A stretch of DNA of 64,000 bases from Chloroflexota bacterium. Lineage in GTDB: Bacteria; Chloroflexota; Anaerolineae; Anaerolineales; UBA11579. Below, in pieces: positions 43,533-52,654 of the stretch. The DNA lies in assembly GCA_019456165.1 (NCBI GenBank), contig VRUJ01000005.1, forward strand, positions 62,001-126,000. Reading direction: 5' to 3'. Every line of letters starts with the position of its first letter. Within the stretch, counting starts at the first letter, position 1. The notes under the pieces are model-generated. The model was not told the origin of the DNA. It was given only the letters and a program-made list of their open reading frames with translations, and did no database searches. The translations under genes and the position numbers were made by a program.

Positions 43533-44081
43533 ATGAATCAAAATAGGAGAGGCAGCCTCACCGTTGGCGTCTTGCTGATCTTGCTCGGCAGTTGGTTCCT
43601 AGCTGTGAAACTAATACCTGGTCTAGAAGATTGGGCCGAAGCATTCGCCGAATGGCCGGCATGGATAATCGCTTTTGGATTGTTATTCTTGGTCGCAGGT
43701 ATCGTCGGGGGCGTACCCGATCTGGCAGTCCCGGCAGCCATCATCAGCGGTATCGGTGGCATCTTGCTTTATCAAGCTCGCTCAGGGGAATGGGATACCT
43801 GGGCATATGCCTGGGCGTTAATTCCTGGCTTCGTTGGCGTGGGAGTCTTGGTAGCAAATTTGTTAAAAGGTAAATTTAAAATTGCCATCCGTGAGGGCGG
43901 AGGCGCAATCGTCACCAGCCTGGTATTGTTCACCATTTTTGCCGGTCTTCTTTATCAGTATGTGGAAGGACCGGAGATTCTGGAAGAAATTACTGTTTAC
44001 TGGCCAGTGGCATTAATTTTGCTAGGTGTATGGGCCTTGATCCGTCCATTTCTCAAATCTCGCCAAAAGCCTGAGCTTTAG
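43533..44081 (+). CDS. Small multi-spanning membrane protein (LiaF/DUF5668-like)
   Basis: 182 residues with about six short hydrophobic helices. The opening GSLTVGVLLILLGSWFLAVKLIPGL and the repeat YWPVALILLGVWALI resemble LiaF-type transmembrane domains. The soluble sensor region of LiaF is missing. Function unknown. AAGGAG precedes the ATG. Single-gene unit. Confidence 0.75.
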   Translation: MNQNRRGSLTVGVLLILLGSWFLAVKLIPGLEDWAEAFAEWPAWIIAFGLLFLVAGIVGGVPDLAVPAAIISGIGGILLYQARSGEWDTWAYAWALIPGFVGVGVLVANLLKGKFKIAIREGGGAIVTSLVLFTIFAGLLYQYVEGPEILEEITVYWPVALILLGVWALIRPFLKSRQKPEL

Positions 44082-44281
44082 AAGCAAATCCATCAGCTTT
44101 AAGTCTTTCTTGGCTCGCTTTGGATAGTTTAGGAGTTGTAGGAAGGATACGTTGTCAACCTAAGACCAAACCTGGTGGGTTTAGACACGATATAATTTAC
44201 CACTCTTGTTAGTTGATCCTTATCCTTGGGGAGTATAAATACGCTATAATCCCCCCATAATATTTTTATCGAAAAAAACTT

Positions 44282-45166
44282 ATGCCACTTACCCACACAC
44301 GCTCTTTTCGCGTCCGCCACTATGAATGTGATGCTTACGGACATCTCAACAACACCAACTACCTGCGCTATATGCAGGAGGCCGCTTTCGACGCATCGGC
44401 TGCCGCGGGTTATGACCATGCTGCATACGAAAAGATGGGGCGTATTTGGCTCGTGCGCGAAAACGAATTTGAGTATCTGCTGCCCTTGCGCCACGGCGAC
44501 ACGGTTGAGGTAAAAACCTGGGTTCACGATTTCCGGCGCGTGCGTTCGCGGCGGGTTTACGAATTCCGTCAGGCTGGCTCTGGACAATTAGCAGCCCAGG
44601 CAAGTACCGATTGGGTCTTCCTCGACAGCACAACCCAGCAACCGGTAAAGATCCCAAATGAACTTATTAAAGCCTACAAACCCGAAGTTTCCCCAAAACA
44701 CCCGCCTGCCAGTGAGCGCTTTCCTAAAACACCCCCTCAGCCGCCAGGTGCATTCTCAATACGCAGGCAGATTGCCTGGAGCGATGTCGATCCCGTCATG
44801 CATGTCAATAACGCCATGTACCTCGAATATATAGAGGATGCCGGAGTGCAGGTATCAGAAGCATTCGGTTGGCCTATGAGTCGTTACCTGGAGGCTGGTT
44901 ATGGTTGGTTTGCCAGCCGCGCGCGCATCCTCCATCTCATCCAAGCGCGCTTTGGGGAAGAGCTGGAGATCACCACCTTCCTGTCAGATATCAAAAGAGC
45001 CAGCTGTATACGACATTACGTAATCCAACGTGCTGAGGACAAAGAACTGGTGGCGCGGGCGCGTATTCTATGGGCTTTCACCACTATTGCCACTGGCCGC
45101 CCGGCCCGCATTCCAGGCGAATTACTAGAAGATCTGGCTGCCAACATAGCAAAAGGAAACGCATGA
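44282..45166 (+). CDS. Two-domain hotdog acyl thioesterase
   Basis: 294 residues: two complete 4HBT-type hotdog domains in one chain. Domain 1 (about 5-130) has YECDAYGHLNNTNYLRYMQEA, domain 2 (about 155-285) has WSDVDPVMHVNNAMYLEYIEDAG. Each keeps the Asp-x-x-x-H-V/L-N-N active-site loop. Such fused thioesterases free fatty acids from ACP or CoA. The stop overlaps the next gene's start (ATGA), so they are translated together. Confidence 0.92.
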   Translation: MPLTHTRSFRVRHYECDAYGHLNNTNYLRYMQEAAFDASAAAGYDHAAYEKMGRIWLVRENEFEYLLPLRHGDTVEVKTWVHDFRRVRSRRVYEFRQAGSGQLAAQASTDWVFLDSTTQQPVKIPNELIKAYKPEVSPKHPPASERFPKTPPQPPGAFSIRRQIAWSDVDPVMHVNNAMYLEYIEDAGVQVSEAFGWPMSRYLEAGYGWFASRARILHLIQARFGEELEITTFLSDIKRASCIRHYVIQRAEDKELVARARILWAFTTIATGRPARIPGELLEDLAANIAKGNA

Positions 45167-45744
45167 CTAGAGCTAAGAAACGATTATTGACCTCGCGCTT
45201 TGAAGATGCTTTAGTTTTCACCGCTCAGCTGCACGCACAACAAAGGCGTAAAGGCGGTCAAACTCCTTATCTCTCCCACCTGATGAGTGTTGCTGCACTG
45301 GTCCTGGAGGACGGCGGGGGTGAAGATGAAGCCATCGCCGCTCTGCTGCATGATTCTGCCGAGGATCAAGGCGGTAAGAAGGCCCTGGAAAAAATCCGCA
45401 GTCTTTTTGGCAACCGTGTTGCAGAAATAGTTCTGGAATGCAGCGATTCTATGACCACTCCTAAACCGCGTTGGAAAGCCCGCAAACTCCAGCATATTGA
45501 GCACATTCGATCTGCCTCGCCAGAAGCGCAGCGCGTTATCTCAGCCGATAAGCTGCACAATGCCCGTTCTGTGCTGCGAGATTTGCGCAGCCTGGGCAGC
45601 AGCACTTGGGATAAGTTCCTAGGAGGGAAAGATGGCACACTCTGGTATTACCGCGCGGTGCAGCAAGCTCTAAATCACGGCAGCAAGAGTTATCTGTTAG
45701 AGGAGCTTGAACGCGTAATTACAAAGATTGAAAAGTTAGCCTAA
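45163..45744 (+). CDS. Small HD-domain hydrolase, RelA/SpoT-hydrolase (Mesh1)-like
   Basis: 193 residues from the ATG at 45163 (ATGA overlap). FTAQLHAQQRRKGGQTPYLSHLMSVAALVLEDGG, then ALLHDSAEDQGG (HD...ED) and ISADKLHNARSVLRDL match the (p)ppGpp-hydrolase half of RelA/SpoT proteins as small alarmone hydrolases. No synthetase domain is present. It likely cleaves ppGpp or a related 3'-phosphorylated nucleotide. Coupling to a thioesterase is unusual; see findings. Confidence 0.85.
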   Translation: MTRAKKRLLTSRFEDALVFTAQLHAQQRRKGGQTPYLSHLMSVAALVLEDGGGEDEAIAALLHDSAEDQGGKKALEKIRSLFGNRVAEIVLECSDSMTTPKPRWKARKLQHIEHIRSASPEAQRVISADKLHNARSVLRDLRSLGSSTWDKFLGGKDGTLWYYRAVQQALNHGSKSYLLEELERVITKIEKLA

Positions 45745-45771
45745 AAACATACATAAAAAGGTATTCTACCC

Positions 45772-46140
45772 ATGAAACCATTCCATCATCACAAGCTGCC
45801 AGATCATTCCACTCTCTTGTCAGGACCAAAACCGCGCGATAAATATAGCTTTATTTCCGATAAGCTTCAAATCTGGTACAACAACACCAGTGATGCTTGG
45901 GATGACCCTTCGCCACATTTTCACACGCAAAACGACGAAATCTTTATAGTGCTAAAGGGTTCCATTAATGTCGAAGTTGATGGGCAGCGCTTCGAGGTCG
46001 GTCCACGTGAGTTTTGTTGTTTTCCTAAAGGGGTCGTACACTCTGTGGTGGAAGTGCACCTGCCTGTGGAAAGCTTGATGATCCGTGCCCCCGCTATAAG
46101 TGACAAAGTCTACCCCACTCGTGTGCCACCGGCTTCTTGA
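45772..46140 (+). CDS. Single-domain cupin
   Basis: 122 residues. PSPHFHTQNDEIFIVLKGSINVEVDGQRFEVGPREFCCFPKGVVHSVV contains cupin motif 1 (HxH...E) and motif 2 (G...P...H), so a divalent metal is likely bound. Function not deducible. Follows the HD gene by 27 bases, probably cotranscribed. Confidence 0.88.
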   Translation: MKPFHHHKLPDHSTLLSGPKPRDKYSFISDKLQIWYNNTSDAWDDPSPHFHTQNDEIFIVLKGSINVEVDGQRFEVGPREFCCFPKGVVHSVVEVHLPVESLMIRAPAISDKVYPTRVPPAS

Positions 46141-46300
46141 ACCAAGCTGGTTTTGGTAACCACACTTGAGCACGTTGCATAAACATTGCTTAGGCTTGTG
46201 AGTAACTTTTGACCTTTTCTACGAATGTTCCATGACTATTTAGAAAACCTTGCAATTTAACCAAATAAATTATATGTTATCCAATTAGAGGATGCAAGAC

Positions 46301-47500
46301 ATGAAAATTCGTCAATTCACGTTAATCAGTACTTTGGTAATTATTTTTATAGCTTGTGATACTACAGAGTCTTTTTTTGATAATGAGGGAGACGAAAGCG
46401 AAAATGAGATTTATACTTCCCTAGAAGAGCAACCGGTAGATATACAAGAAGAAATAGAATCTGGACAGGATTTTACTTCTGCTCCTGATAGTTTCCCCTC
46501 AGGAGAGACCGACATACCACTTCCCCCTGAAGGATACCTTTATCATGCTGCATTTCCTGGCGGAATTACAGATTGGGGTGAAGAAGATGATATGACCCCT
46601 GATGATCTTCACTCTTATGAGCAGCTTGCTGGGAAATCTATTGCTTGGTTGTATTTTTCTCATAACTGGTTCAATGACCGGGAATTTCCATTTGAGATGG
46701 CTAGCTGGATTCGTGATGATGGCAGCATCCCTTTTATTCGATTAATGCTTCGCAGTGACGCGGAACAAGATCATAGTGAGCCTGTATATACCTTAGATAA
46801 TATCCTAAATGGTGATTTTGATGACGATCTCCATGCCTGGGCAATAGCGGCGCGGGATTTTGGTTCACCTCTTCTTGTCGAGTTTGGAACAGAAGTAAAT
46901 GGAGAATGGTTTTCCTGGAACGGCATCTGGAATGGTGCGGGAGAAACTGATGATTATGGCGATCCAAATATTCCGGATGGGCCAGAAAAATTTCAAAACA
47001 CTTACCGCCATATTATCCAAATTACTCGAGACGAAGGAGTGGAGAACATTACATGGGTATTTCACATAGATGCTGATGATGTGCCTAATGATGATTGGAA
47101 TCGCTTTGAAAATTATTACCCTGGAAATGAATGGATTGATTGGCTTGGGATCAGCATTTATGGCACAAGTGATCCGATGGATGATGATTGTACAAGTTTT
47201 CGGGAAAGTATGGATGACGCCATACCCCGGTTAGAAGCGCTTTCGCCGGATAAGCCAATCGTAGTACTTGAATTTGCCGCTGCCGCAAACAATCCATATT
47301 GTGATCAAGTAGATTGGACGAGAGAGGCTCTAACAGATTTGATTTCTCTTCGCTGGCCTCGCGTAATTGGTTTTGCATGGTGGAATGAAAATTGGCAAAA
47401 CGATGATGACCCCAGTCACGATACTGTATTAGGATTGAAGATAGCCCAGGTTTGGCTGAGGTATTCCAAGAACTCGTTGGAGGTCAAGAAACTGTATTAG
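46301..47500 (+). CDS. Exported GH26-like glycoside hydrolase
   Basis: 399 residues from the ATG at 46301 (GAGG upstream). The signal peptide ends in a lipobox-like IIFIAC. An acidic linker precedes a TIM-barrel with FGTEVNGEWFSW (acid/base Glu198) and VVLEFAAAA (nucleophile Glu324), the pattern of family 26 beta-mannanases and related endoglucanases. It likely cuts a beta-1,4/1,3-glycan outside the cell. By eye the gene is richer in A/T than its neighbours, so horizontal gain is possible. Confidence 0.84.
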   Translation: MKIRQFTLISTLVIIFIACDTTESFFDNEGDESENEIYTSLEEQPVDIQEEIESGQDFTSAPDSFPSGETDIPLPPEGYLYHAAFPGGITDWGEEDDMTPDDLHSYEQLAGKSIAWLYFSHNWFNDREFPFEMASWIRDDGSIPFIRLMLRSDAEQDHSEPVYTLDNILNGDFDDDLHAWAIAARDFGSPLLVEFGTEVNGEWFSWNGIWNGAGETDDYGDPNIPDGPEKFQNTYRHIIQITRDEGVENITWVFHIDADDVPNDDWNRFENYYPGNEWIDWLGISIYGTSDPMDDDCTSFRESMDDAIPRLEALSPDKPIVVLEFAAAANNPYCDQVDWTREALTDLISLRWPRVIGFAWWNENWQNDDDPSHDTVLGLKIAQVWLRYSKNSLEVKKLY

Positions 47501-47746
47501 GAACGATTGAAATAGAAGAATAACCAGATTTACAAACCTGACAAGTATCCTCAATAATACTTAAAGTTGGGTGTTTTTCATAAGAAATCCCTTGATTGTT
47601 GGACTTCAAGAAAGCCCTGTCGCTACTCTACCGACCCTAGTCCACCAACAAAAGTCCTGATATAATTTCTATCAACTTTTTCATAATAATTATCCGGAGT
47701 TTGTGCAAACAAGCGCGCTCCCCGGAATTTGCTTTTTGAGGCTTTG

Positions 47747-48754
47747 ATGAATATCACCGATACCCTTGGTCGGCCGCTGACCGACCTGCGCATCTCCGTA
47801 ACGGACCGCTGCAACTTTCGCTGTACATATTGTATGCCTAAAAAGATTTTTGGGCACAATCACCAATTCCTTCCCAAAGATGATCTGCTAACATTTGAGG
47901 AAATTGAGCGAGTTACTAGATCTATGGTGGGTCTTGGCGTGCAAAAAGTCCGCCTGACGGGAGGTGAACCGCTGGTGCGCAGGGAAATCGAAAAACTAAT
48001 TGGGATGCTGGCGAAAATCCCTGGTCTAAAAGACATTGCAATGACCACGAATGGCACGTTCTCGCTGGAGAAAGTGCAAGCTCTCAAAGACGCGGGTCTA
48101 GAGCGCATTACTGTCAGCCTGGATGCTCTAGACGATGCAGTATTCAAAGCTCTTAATGACGTTGACTTCCCTGTTCAAAATGTACTTGATTGGATCGATG
48201 CCTGCGATCAAGCTGGGGTTGCCCCGATCAAGATCAATATGATGGTCAAACGCGGCGTAAATGAAGATGATATTCTGCCCATGGCGCGCTACTTTCGTGG
48301 AAAAGGGCACATCCTGCGCTTGATAGAATTTATGGATGTTGGCAGAACCAACGGCTGGCGTCTGGACGATGTAGTTTCATCTGCCGAGATTGTGGAAAAG
48401 ATCAACGCAGAACTACCCCTCGAAGTAGTCAAATCAAGTTATCGCGGCGAGGTTGCCAATCGCTACCGCTATGTAGATGGGAGCGGTGAGATAGGCGTGA
48501 TAGCCTCCGTTACTCAACCTTTCTGCGGCGATTGCACCAGGGCGCGCTTATCCGCCAACGGGCAAATATATACTTGTTTGTTTGCAGTTCAAGGCCACGA
48601 CTTGCGAGCTTTATTACGTGATGGAGGCACCCAAGACGAATTAATTGAGGCAATCTCCAGTGTATGGCGGCAACGGGCGGACCGCTACTCGGAAATACGC
48701 TCATCACAGACGGCCGATCTACCCAAAATCGAAATGTCTTACATAGGGGGATAA
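47747..48754 (+). CDS. moaA: GTP 3',8-cyclase (molybdenum cofactor step 1)
   Basis: 335 residues from the ATG at 47747. A radical-SAM cluster motif CNFRCTYC, the C-terminal second cluster (FCGDCTRARLSANGQIYTCLF) and the end MSYIGG (the GG tail needed for catalysis) are all present. With SAM it turns GTP into 3',8-cyclo-7,8-dihydro-GTP, which MoaC converts to cPMP. No other moa gene is adjacent; the molybdopterin user at 25896 shows the cofactor is needed. The HAD gene follows with a 1-base gap. Confidence 0.96.
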   Translation: MNITDTLGRPLTDLRISVTDRCNFRCTYCMPKKIFGHNHQFLPKDDLLTFEEIERVTRSMVGLGVQKVRLTGGEPLVRREIEKLIGMLAKIPGLKDIAMTTNGTFSLEKVQALKDAGLERITVSLDALDDAVFKALNDVDFPVQNVLDWIDACDQAGVAPIKINMMVKRGVNEDDILPMARYFRGKGHILRLIEFMDVGRTNGWRLDDVVSSAEIVEKINAELPLEVVKSSYRGEVANRYRYVDGSGEIGVIASVTQPFCGDCTRARLSANGQIYTCLFAVQGHDLRALLRDGGTQDELIEAISSVWRQRADRYSEIRSSQTADLPKIEMSYIGG

Positions 48755-48755
48755 A

Positions 48756-49490
48756 TTGCTATCTCCAAACGGCATCACTACAATCTTTTTCGACCTTGAC
48801 GGCACATTGCGCCATAACCAGCCGAGTGGCCATCAGTTTCTCAGCGGCATCGCCAAAAAACTGGGCGTCCAAAGCTCCAACGAAGACATTATTAAAGCGC
48901 AGCGCTGGGGGCATCTATATTGGGCTGATTCCGAAATTATGCTCGAGGATATGAAAACTTGGGGCCTCGACAATGAAGAATTCTGGAAGCGATACACCAC
49001 ACGATACCTCGAAGCTTTGGGCTGCACAGCTGAGCAAGCAATGGAGTTGGGTCCCATTGTTCAAACACGCATGCGTGAGGATTACAAACCCGAGGATGTA
49101 GTACCTCCAGACGTACCCGAAACACTCCAATTGCTTCAGGAAGCCGGATACAATCTAGGCCTTGTCACCAACCGTCCAAGACCGGTCGATGACTATCTAA
49201 AAGAAATTAAACTTTACCAATACTTTTCCATCCGTCTTGCAGGTGGTGAAATTAAAGCTTGGAAACCCAAGCCAAAAATATTCGAAGTAGCCTTAGAACG
49301 CGCCCAGGCCAGGCCTGAACAAACCGTCTACGTGGGTGATAATTATTACGCCGACGTTATCGGAGCGCGTGGAGTTAATATCGAGCCGATTTTACTGGAC
49401 CCGGAGGGCATCTTCCCCCAGCCGGATTGCGAAGTGATCGAAAATATTGCTGAACTACCGGATATCTTACCGAAATTATCTCAATCCTGA
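48756..49490 (+). CDS. HAD-family hydrolase
   Basis: 244 residues from a TTG. IFFDLDGTLRHNQ (motif I), VTNRPRP (motif II), IKAWKPKPKIF (Lys) and VYVGDNYYADVIGARG (motif III/IV) are intact; a helical cap lies between motifs I and II. Probably a small-molecule phosphatase; substrate unknown. It directly follows moaA and precedes mpg by 15 bases, so the three form a unit. Confidence 0.91.
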   Translation: MLSPNGITTIFFDLDGTLRHNQPSGHQFLSGIAKKLGVQSSNEDIIKAQRWGHLYWADSEIMLEDMKTWGLDNEEFWKRYTTRYLEALGCTAEQAMELGPIVQTRMREDYKPEDVVPPDVPETLQLLQEAGYNLGLVTNRPRPVDDYLKEIKLYQYFSIRLAGGEIKAWKPKPKIFEVALERAQARPEQTVYVGDNYYADVIGARGVNIEPILLDPEGIFPQPDCEVIENIAELPDILPKLSQS

Positions 49491-49505
49491 CTTATAATAT
49501 AGCGT

Positions 49506-50108
49506 ATGACCAACTCAGCTCGATTGCAGCGCGCATTTTTCAACCGTCCCACCTTAAATGTGGCTCGCGAACTCTTGGGCACACGTCTTGTACATATAGA
49601 AAATGGTCAACGAATAGCCGGCATCATCATCGAGGCTGAGGCATACCTGGGGGAAAAAGATTTAGGCTGCCACGCAAAAGCAGGCCGCACACCGCGCACC
49701 GAACCGCTATACGGGGCTCCCGGCCATGCGTATGTCTACTTCACTTATGGCATGCATTGGCTGTTCAACTGCGTCACACAACCAGAAGGTGTGCCGGAAG
49801 CTGTGCTCGTGCGTGCCATAGAACCTACCGAAGGTCTAGCCGTTATCGCTAAACGCCGCGGCCGCCAACCAAAACATCTTTGGACAGATGGTCCGGCAAA
49901 ATTGGCTCAGGCTCTGGGGATAAAAGGCCGCGAAAATAAACTGGACCTGACAGCATCGGATGCTGAGATTTTTATTGAAAAAGGATTAGAAATCCCGGAC
50001 AGCCGCGTAACCACTAGCCCGCGTGTCGGGTTTAATACAGTACCAGAACCATGGAAAAGTAAACCCTGGCGATTTCAGGCATCCTTGCAGGGTTTGGCAA
50101 TTAGCTAG
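49506..50108 (+). CDS. 3-methyladenine DNA glycosylase (Mpg/AAG type)
   Basis: 200 residues. RELLGTRLVHIENGQRIAGIIIEAEAYLGEKDLGCHA (catalytic Glu in IEAEAY), GAPGHAYVYFTYGMHWLFN (flipping Tyr region) and AVLVRAIEP match the AAG family, which removes alkylated and deaminated purines from DNA. TATAAT (49493-49498) ends 7 bases before the ATG with no Shine-Dalgarno, hinting at leaderless start. Confidence 0.95.
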   Translation: MTNSARLQRAFFNRPTLNVARELLGTRLVHIENGQRIAGIIIEAEAYLGEKDLGCHAKAGRTPRTEPLYGAPGHAYVYFTYGMHWLFNCVTQPEGVPEAVLVRAIEPTEGLAVIAKRRGRQPKHLWTDGPAKLAQALGIKGRENKLDLTASDAEIFIEKGLEIPDSRVTTSPRVGFNTVPEPWKSKPWRFQASLQGLAIS

Positions 50109-50144
50109 AAATGCAATAATATTAGTAATTCGGAGGCAAGACCA

Positions 50145-50927
50145 ATGACGCTACTTAAAGGGAAAAAAGCTCTCATCTTTGGCATCGCGAACAAACGCTC
50201 TATCGCTTGGGGTGTCGCCCAGGCATTTCAAGAGCAAGGAGCCACTTTGGGCTTAAGCTATGCTGGTGAGGCTCTCAAGAAACGCGCTCTGCCTCTGGCA
50301 GAATCTATCGGTGTCAATTTCATTGAGCAATGCGATGTAACCGAGGACGGCCAGATCGATAGCATAGCAGAAAAGGCGAAAGCCGAGTTTGGCGAGATTG
50401 ACATCCTGGTGCATGCCATCGCTTTCGCTAAACGTGATGAACTCAGCGGCCCTTATTACAACACCAGCCGTGAGGGATTCAGCATGGCGATGGATATTAG
50501 TGTTTATTCATTCATCGCTCTAGCGCGCGCCTTTCAGCCTATCATGCGGCCAGGCGGGTCTCTGCTCACAATGACCTATTATGGTTCGGATAAGGTAACG
50601 GGACACTATAATATTATGGGCGTCGCAAAGGCAGCCCTAGAATCATCCGTGCGCTATTTAGCCCGGGATTTCGGCCCGCAGGAAATTAGGGTTAATGCCA
50701 TTTCAGCCGGACCGATACGCACCTTGGCTGCCGCGGGCATATACGGATTCAGGGACATGTACAGCCATTTTTTAGAAACAGCTCCATTAAAACAGCATAT
50801 CACCCCGAAAGATGTGGGCGGTGCCGCGGTATTTTTGTCTTCCGATCTTGCATCTAAAATCACCGGAGAAATCCTTTTCGTAGATTCGGGCTACAATATT
50901 ATTGGCATGTCCGAGTCCGAGGAATAA
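50145..50927 (+). CDS. fabI: Enoyl-[acyl-carrier-protein] reductase
   Basis: 260 residues. [25 protein letters not shown] is the FabI-type NAD loop, [23 protein letters not shown] holds Tyr-x6-Lys, and [11 protein letters not shown] follows. It reduces the enoyl group in the last step of each round of fatty acid elongation. GGAGG lies 6 bases before the ATG. The bactofilin gene follows after 16 bases. Confidence 0.96.
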   Translation: MTLLKGKKALIFGIANKRSIAWGVAQAFQEQGATLGLSYAGEALKKRALPLAESIGVNFIEQCDVTEDGQIDSIAEKAKAEFGEIDILVHAIAFAKRDELSGPYYNTSREGFSMAMDISVYSFIALARAFQPIMRPGGSLLTMTYYGSDKVTGHYNIMGVAKAALESSVRYLARDFGPQEIRVNAISAGPIRTLAAAGIYGFRDMYSHFLETAPLKQHITPKDVGGAAVFLSSDLASKITGEILFVDSGYNIIGMSESEE

Positions 50928-50943
50928 CCCCAAGGGATTCTTG

Positions 50944-51363
50944 ATGTTCCGCAGAAGAGAAGACGACAGTTCCATCTCTAGTTCCCCAACCACAGAGCGG
51001 ATCACCTCCGTTCTAGGAGACGGCACAACTTATCACGGGCGCCTTGCCGGTCGTGGCGGGGTGCGCATAGAGGGTGCATTTGAAGGCGAAATAGAGTTGA
51101 ACGGTCTGCTTGTGGTAGGTACCACAGGACGGGTAACCTGTGAACACGTGCGCGCCAACACAGTTATTGTTGCCGGAGCGATACGAGGAAATATCAGCGC
51201 AGAGAAGGTTGAGATTCGCAGCACCGGGCGTATTTGGGGCGATGTGGTTACCGCAGCATTTTCGACAGAAGAAGGCGCCTTTTTACGCGGCCAGATTCAA
51301 ATGGAGGAGCAGGTTACACTCGACCTGCCGGACGAAACACCAGAGCAGATTGACAGCGAATAA
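50944..51363 (+). CDS. Bactofilin (polymer-forming cytoskeletal protein)
   Basis: 139 residues from the ATG at 50944 (AAGG upstream). Beta-helix repeats run through about 30-125 (TYHGRLAGRGGVRIEGAFEG, GTTGRVTCEHVRANTVIVAG, STGRIWGDVVTAAF), typical of DUF583/bactofilin. Bactofilins form membrane-near filaments that guide shape and wall synthesis. The stop TAA (51361-51363) is followed by a clean in-frame 29-codon tail (see next entry), so the protein may once have been longer. Follows fabI by 16 bases. Confidence 0.9.
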   Translation: MFRRREDDSSISSSPTTERITSVLGDGTTYHGRLAGRGGVRIEGAFEGEIELNGLLVVGTTGRVTCEHVRANTVIVAGAIRGNISAEKVEIRSTGRIWGDVVTAAFSTEEGAFLRGQIQMEEQVTLDLPDETPEQIDSE

Positions 51364-51453
51364 CCTGATGATGAACCAGCTAGTCAATCCTCAGAGCCTA
51401 AAGATGAGGGGGAAAGCGTAACCGAGGGAAAAAAGAAGAAACGAAAAAAGTGA
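51364..51453 (+). pseudogene. Detached in-frame C-terminal tail of the bactofilin
   Basis: Directly after the bactofilin TAA the same frame stays open for 29 codons and then ends at TGA (51451-51453). It encodes an acidic then Lys/Arg-rich tail (PDDEPAS...EGKKKKRKK), a type of charged C-terminus often seen in bactofilins. A single T-to-G change would turn TAA into GAA and give ...DSEEPDDEP, so a recent nonsense mutation or a sequence error is likely. Readthrough is a third possibility. Confidence 0.65.
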
Positions 51454-51476
51454 GCAACCTCCGCGCCCGTTATTTC

Positions 51477-52415
51477 TCAGCCATTACCGGTTGTGGTAAA
51501 GCGTTCATCACTCTCCACCGTTAAACTTAAACCTTCTTCGAGTGTGATGCTCGGGACATACCCCAAGATTTCACCCGCCCTGGTAATGTCGGCGCACATT
51601 CGCGAAACCCCGCTATCGCTGCGCGGCGCATAAATCACCTCTGCCTTGCTAGCGGTTAATTCCAAGATTGTTTCTACCACCGTTCGCAGATTAGTTTCCA
51701 GCCCGCTGCCGACGTTGATTACGAGACCATCCACATTGGGCGCTGTTGCTGCCGCCACGCTCGCGCGCACAACATCATCAACATATACGAAATCGCGCGT
51801 TTGCTTGCCGTCCCCGTGTACCACCAGACTTCCGCCGCGCACCGCCTGACGCAAGAAGTTTGGTATCACTGGCGGGTGTGAGGAGGGCAAGTGTTGGCCG
51901 AGGCCGTAAGCGTTGAAAACACGCAGGCAAACTGTTTCGATGCCCCATAAAGCCCCAATTGTGCGCACGTAATATTCCGCCGCCAGTTTTGACACCGCGT
52001 AAGGAGAATTGGGGGACAATGCAGCCGCCTCGGTTAGAGGCTGTATCTCTTGGTTGCCGTAGACTGCGCCGGATGAGATGAACACCACCCGCTGCACGCC
52101 CACATCGCGCATCGCTTCCATAAGGCTCACCGTGCCGCCCACATTGACTGCGTTGTACTCCCGCGGGTAGAGCAAAGATTCGGAGACCAGCACACGCGCC
52201 GCTAAATGGTATACACAATCTACGTCTTGCAGCAAGGTCCATAATTTTGGGCGGTCGTCAACATCCCCGCGCGTAAAATGCACGTCTTCAAAAAGCGCTT
52301 TTGGTTCCCCAGTGGAAAGGTTATCCAGACCGCGCACCTGGTGGCCTTCGCGCGCCAGGTGGTTGGCTAATGCAGACCCCAGAAATCCGGCTGCCCCGGT
52401 GATCAGAAAATTCAT
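51477..52415 (-). CDS. NAD-dependent sugar nucleotide epimerase/dehydratase
   Basis: 312 residues from the ATG at 52415. FLITGAAGFLGSALANHL (NAD loop), SSGAVYG and SPYAVSKLAAEYY (YxxxK active site), and GKQTRDFVYVDDVVRA (sugar nucleotide region) define an extended SDR of the UDP-glucose 4-epimerase type. Makes activated sugars for surface glycans. It converges on bactofilin. Exact substrate unknown. Confidence 0.92.
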   Translation of the reverse strand: MNFLITGAAGFLGSALANHLAREGHQVRGLDNLSTGEPKALFEDVHFTRGDVDDRPKLWTLLQDVDCVYHLAARVLVSESLLYPREYNAVNVGGTVSLMEAMRDVGVQRVVFISSGAVYGNQEIQPLTEAAALSPNSPYAVSKLAAEYYVRTIGALWGIETVCLRVFNAYGLGQHLPSSHPPVIPNFLRQAVRGGSLVVHGDGKQTRDFVYVDDVVRASVAAATAPNVDGLVINVGSGLETNLRTVVETILELTASKAEVIYAPRSDSGVSRMCADITRAGEILGYVPSITLEEGLSLTVESDERFTTTGNG

Positions 52416-52526
52416 CGTGTTGTTATCTTGGTGTAATTCACGCACTAAAGCAAATCAATGCCAATATACAGGCGGATTATAGCACGAGTGACTTGCGCGC
52501 GTGTAATTCTTTCTCGCCTGGAGACA

Positions 52527-52542
52527 AGGGGCTTAAGCCCCT
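52527..52542. repeat. GGGGCTTAAGCCCC palindrome
   Basis: AGGGGCTTAAGCCCCT, perfect 16-base palindrome, lying between the epimerase start and the methyltransferase end. Same unit as 53735-53758. Confidence 0.7.
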
Positions 52543-52654
52543 GTTATTTTTCCCCAGCGCTCACTTTCACACCACGCCTACTCCCGCGATAAAAAAAGCA
52601 GAGCGATTAAGAAGTCCTGCTTATTGTTTTCTGAGTGTATGCTATTGTTTGTTA

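Noticed and set aside
45070-45162. Longer start for the HD hydrolase
   Set aside because: Would read 93 bases inside the thioesterase; ATGA overlap at 45163 fits better and the extra residues do not resemble the family.
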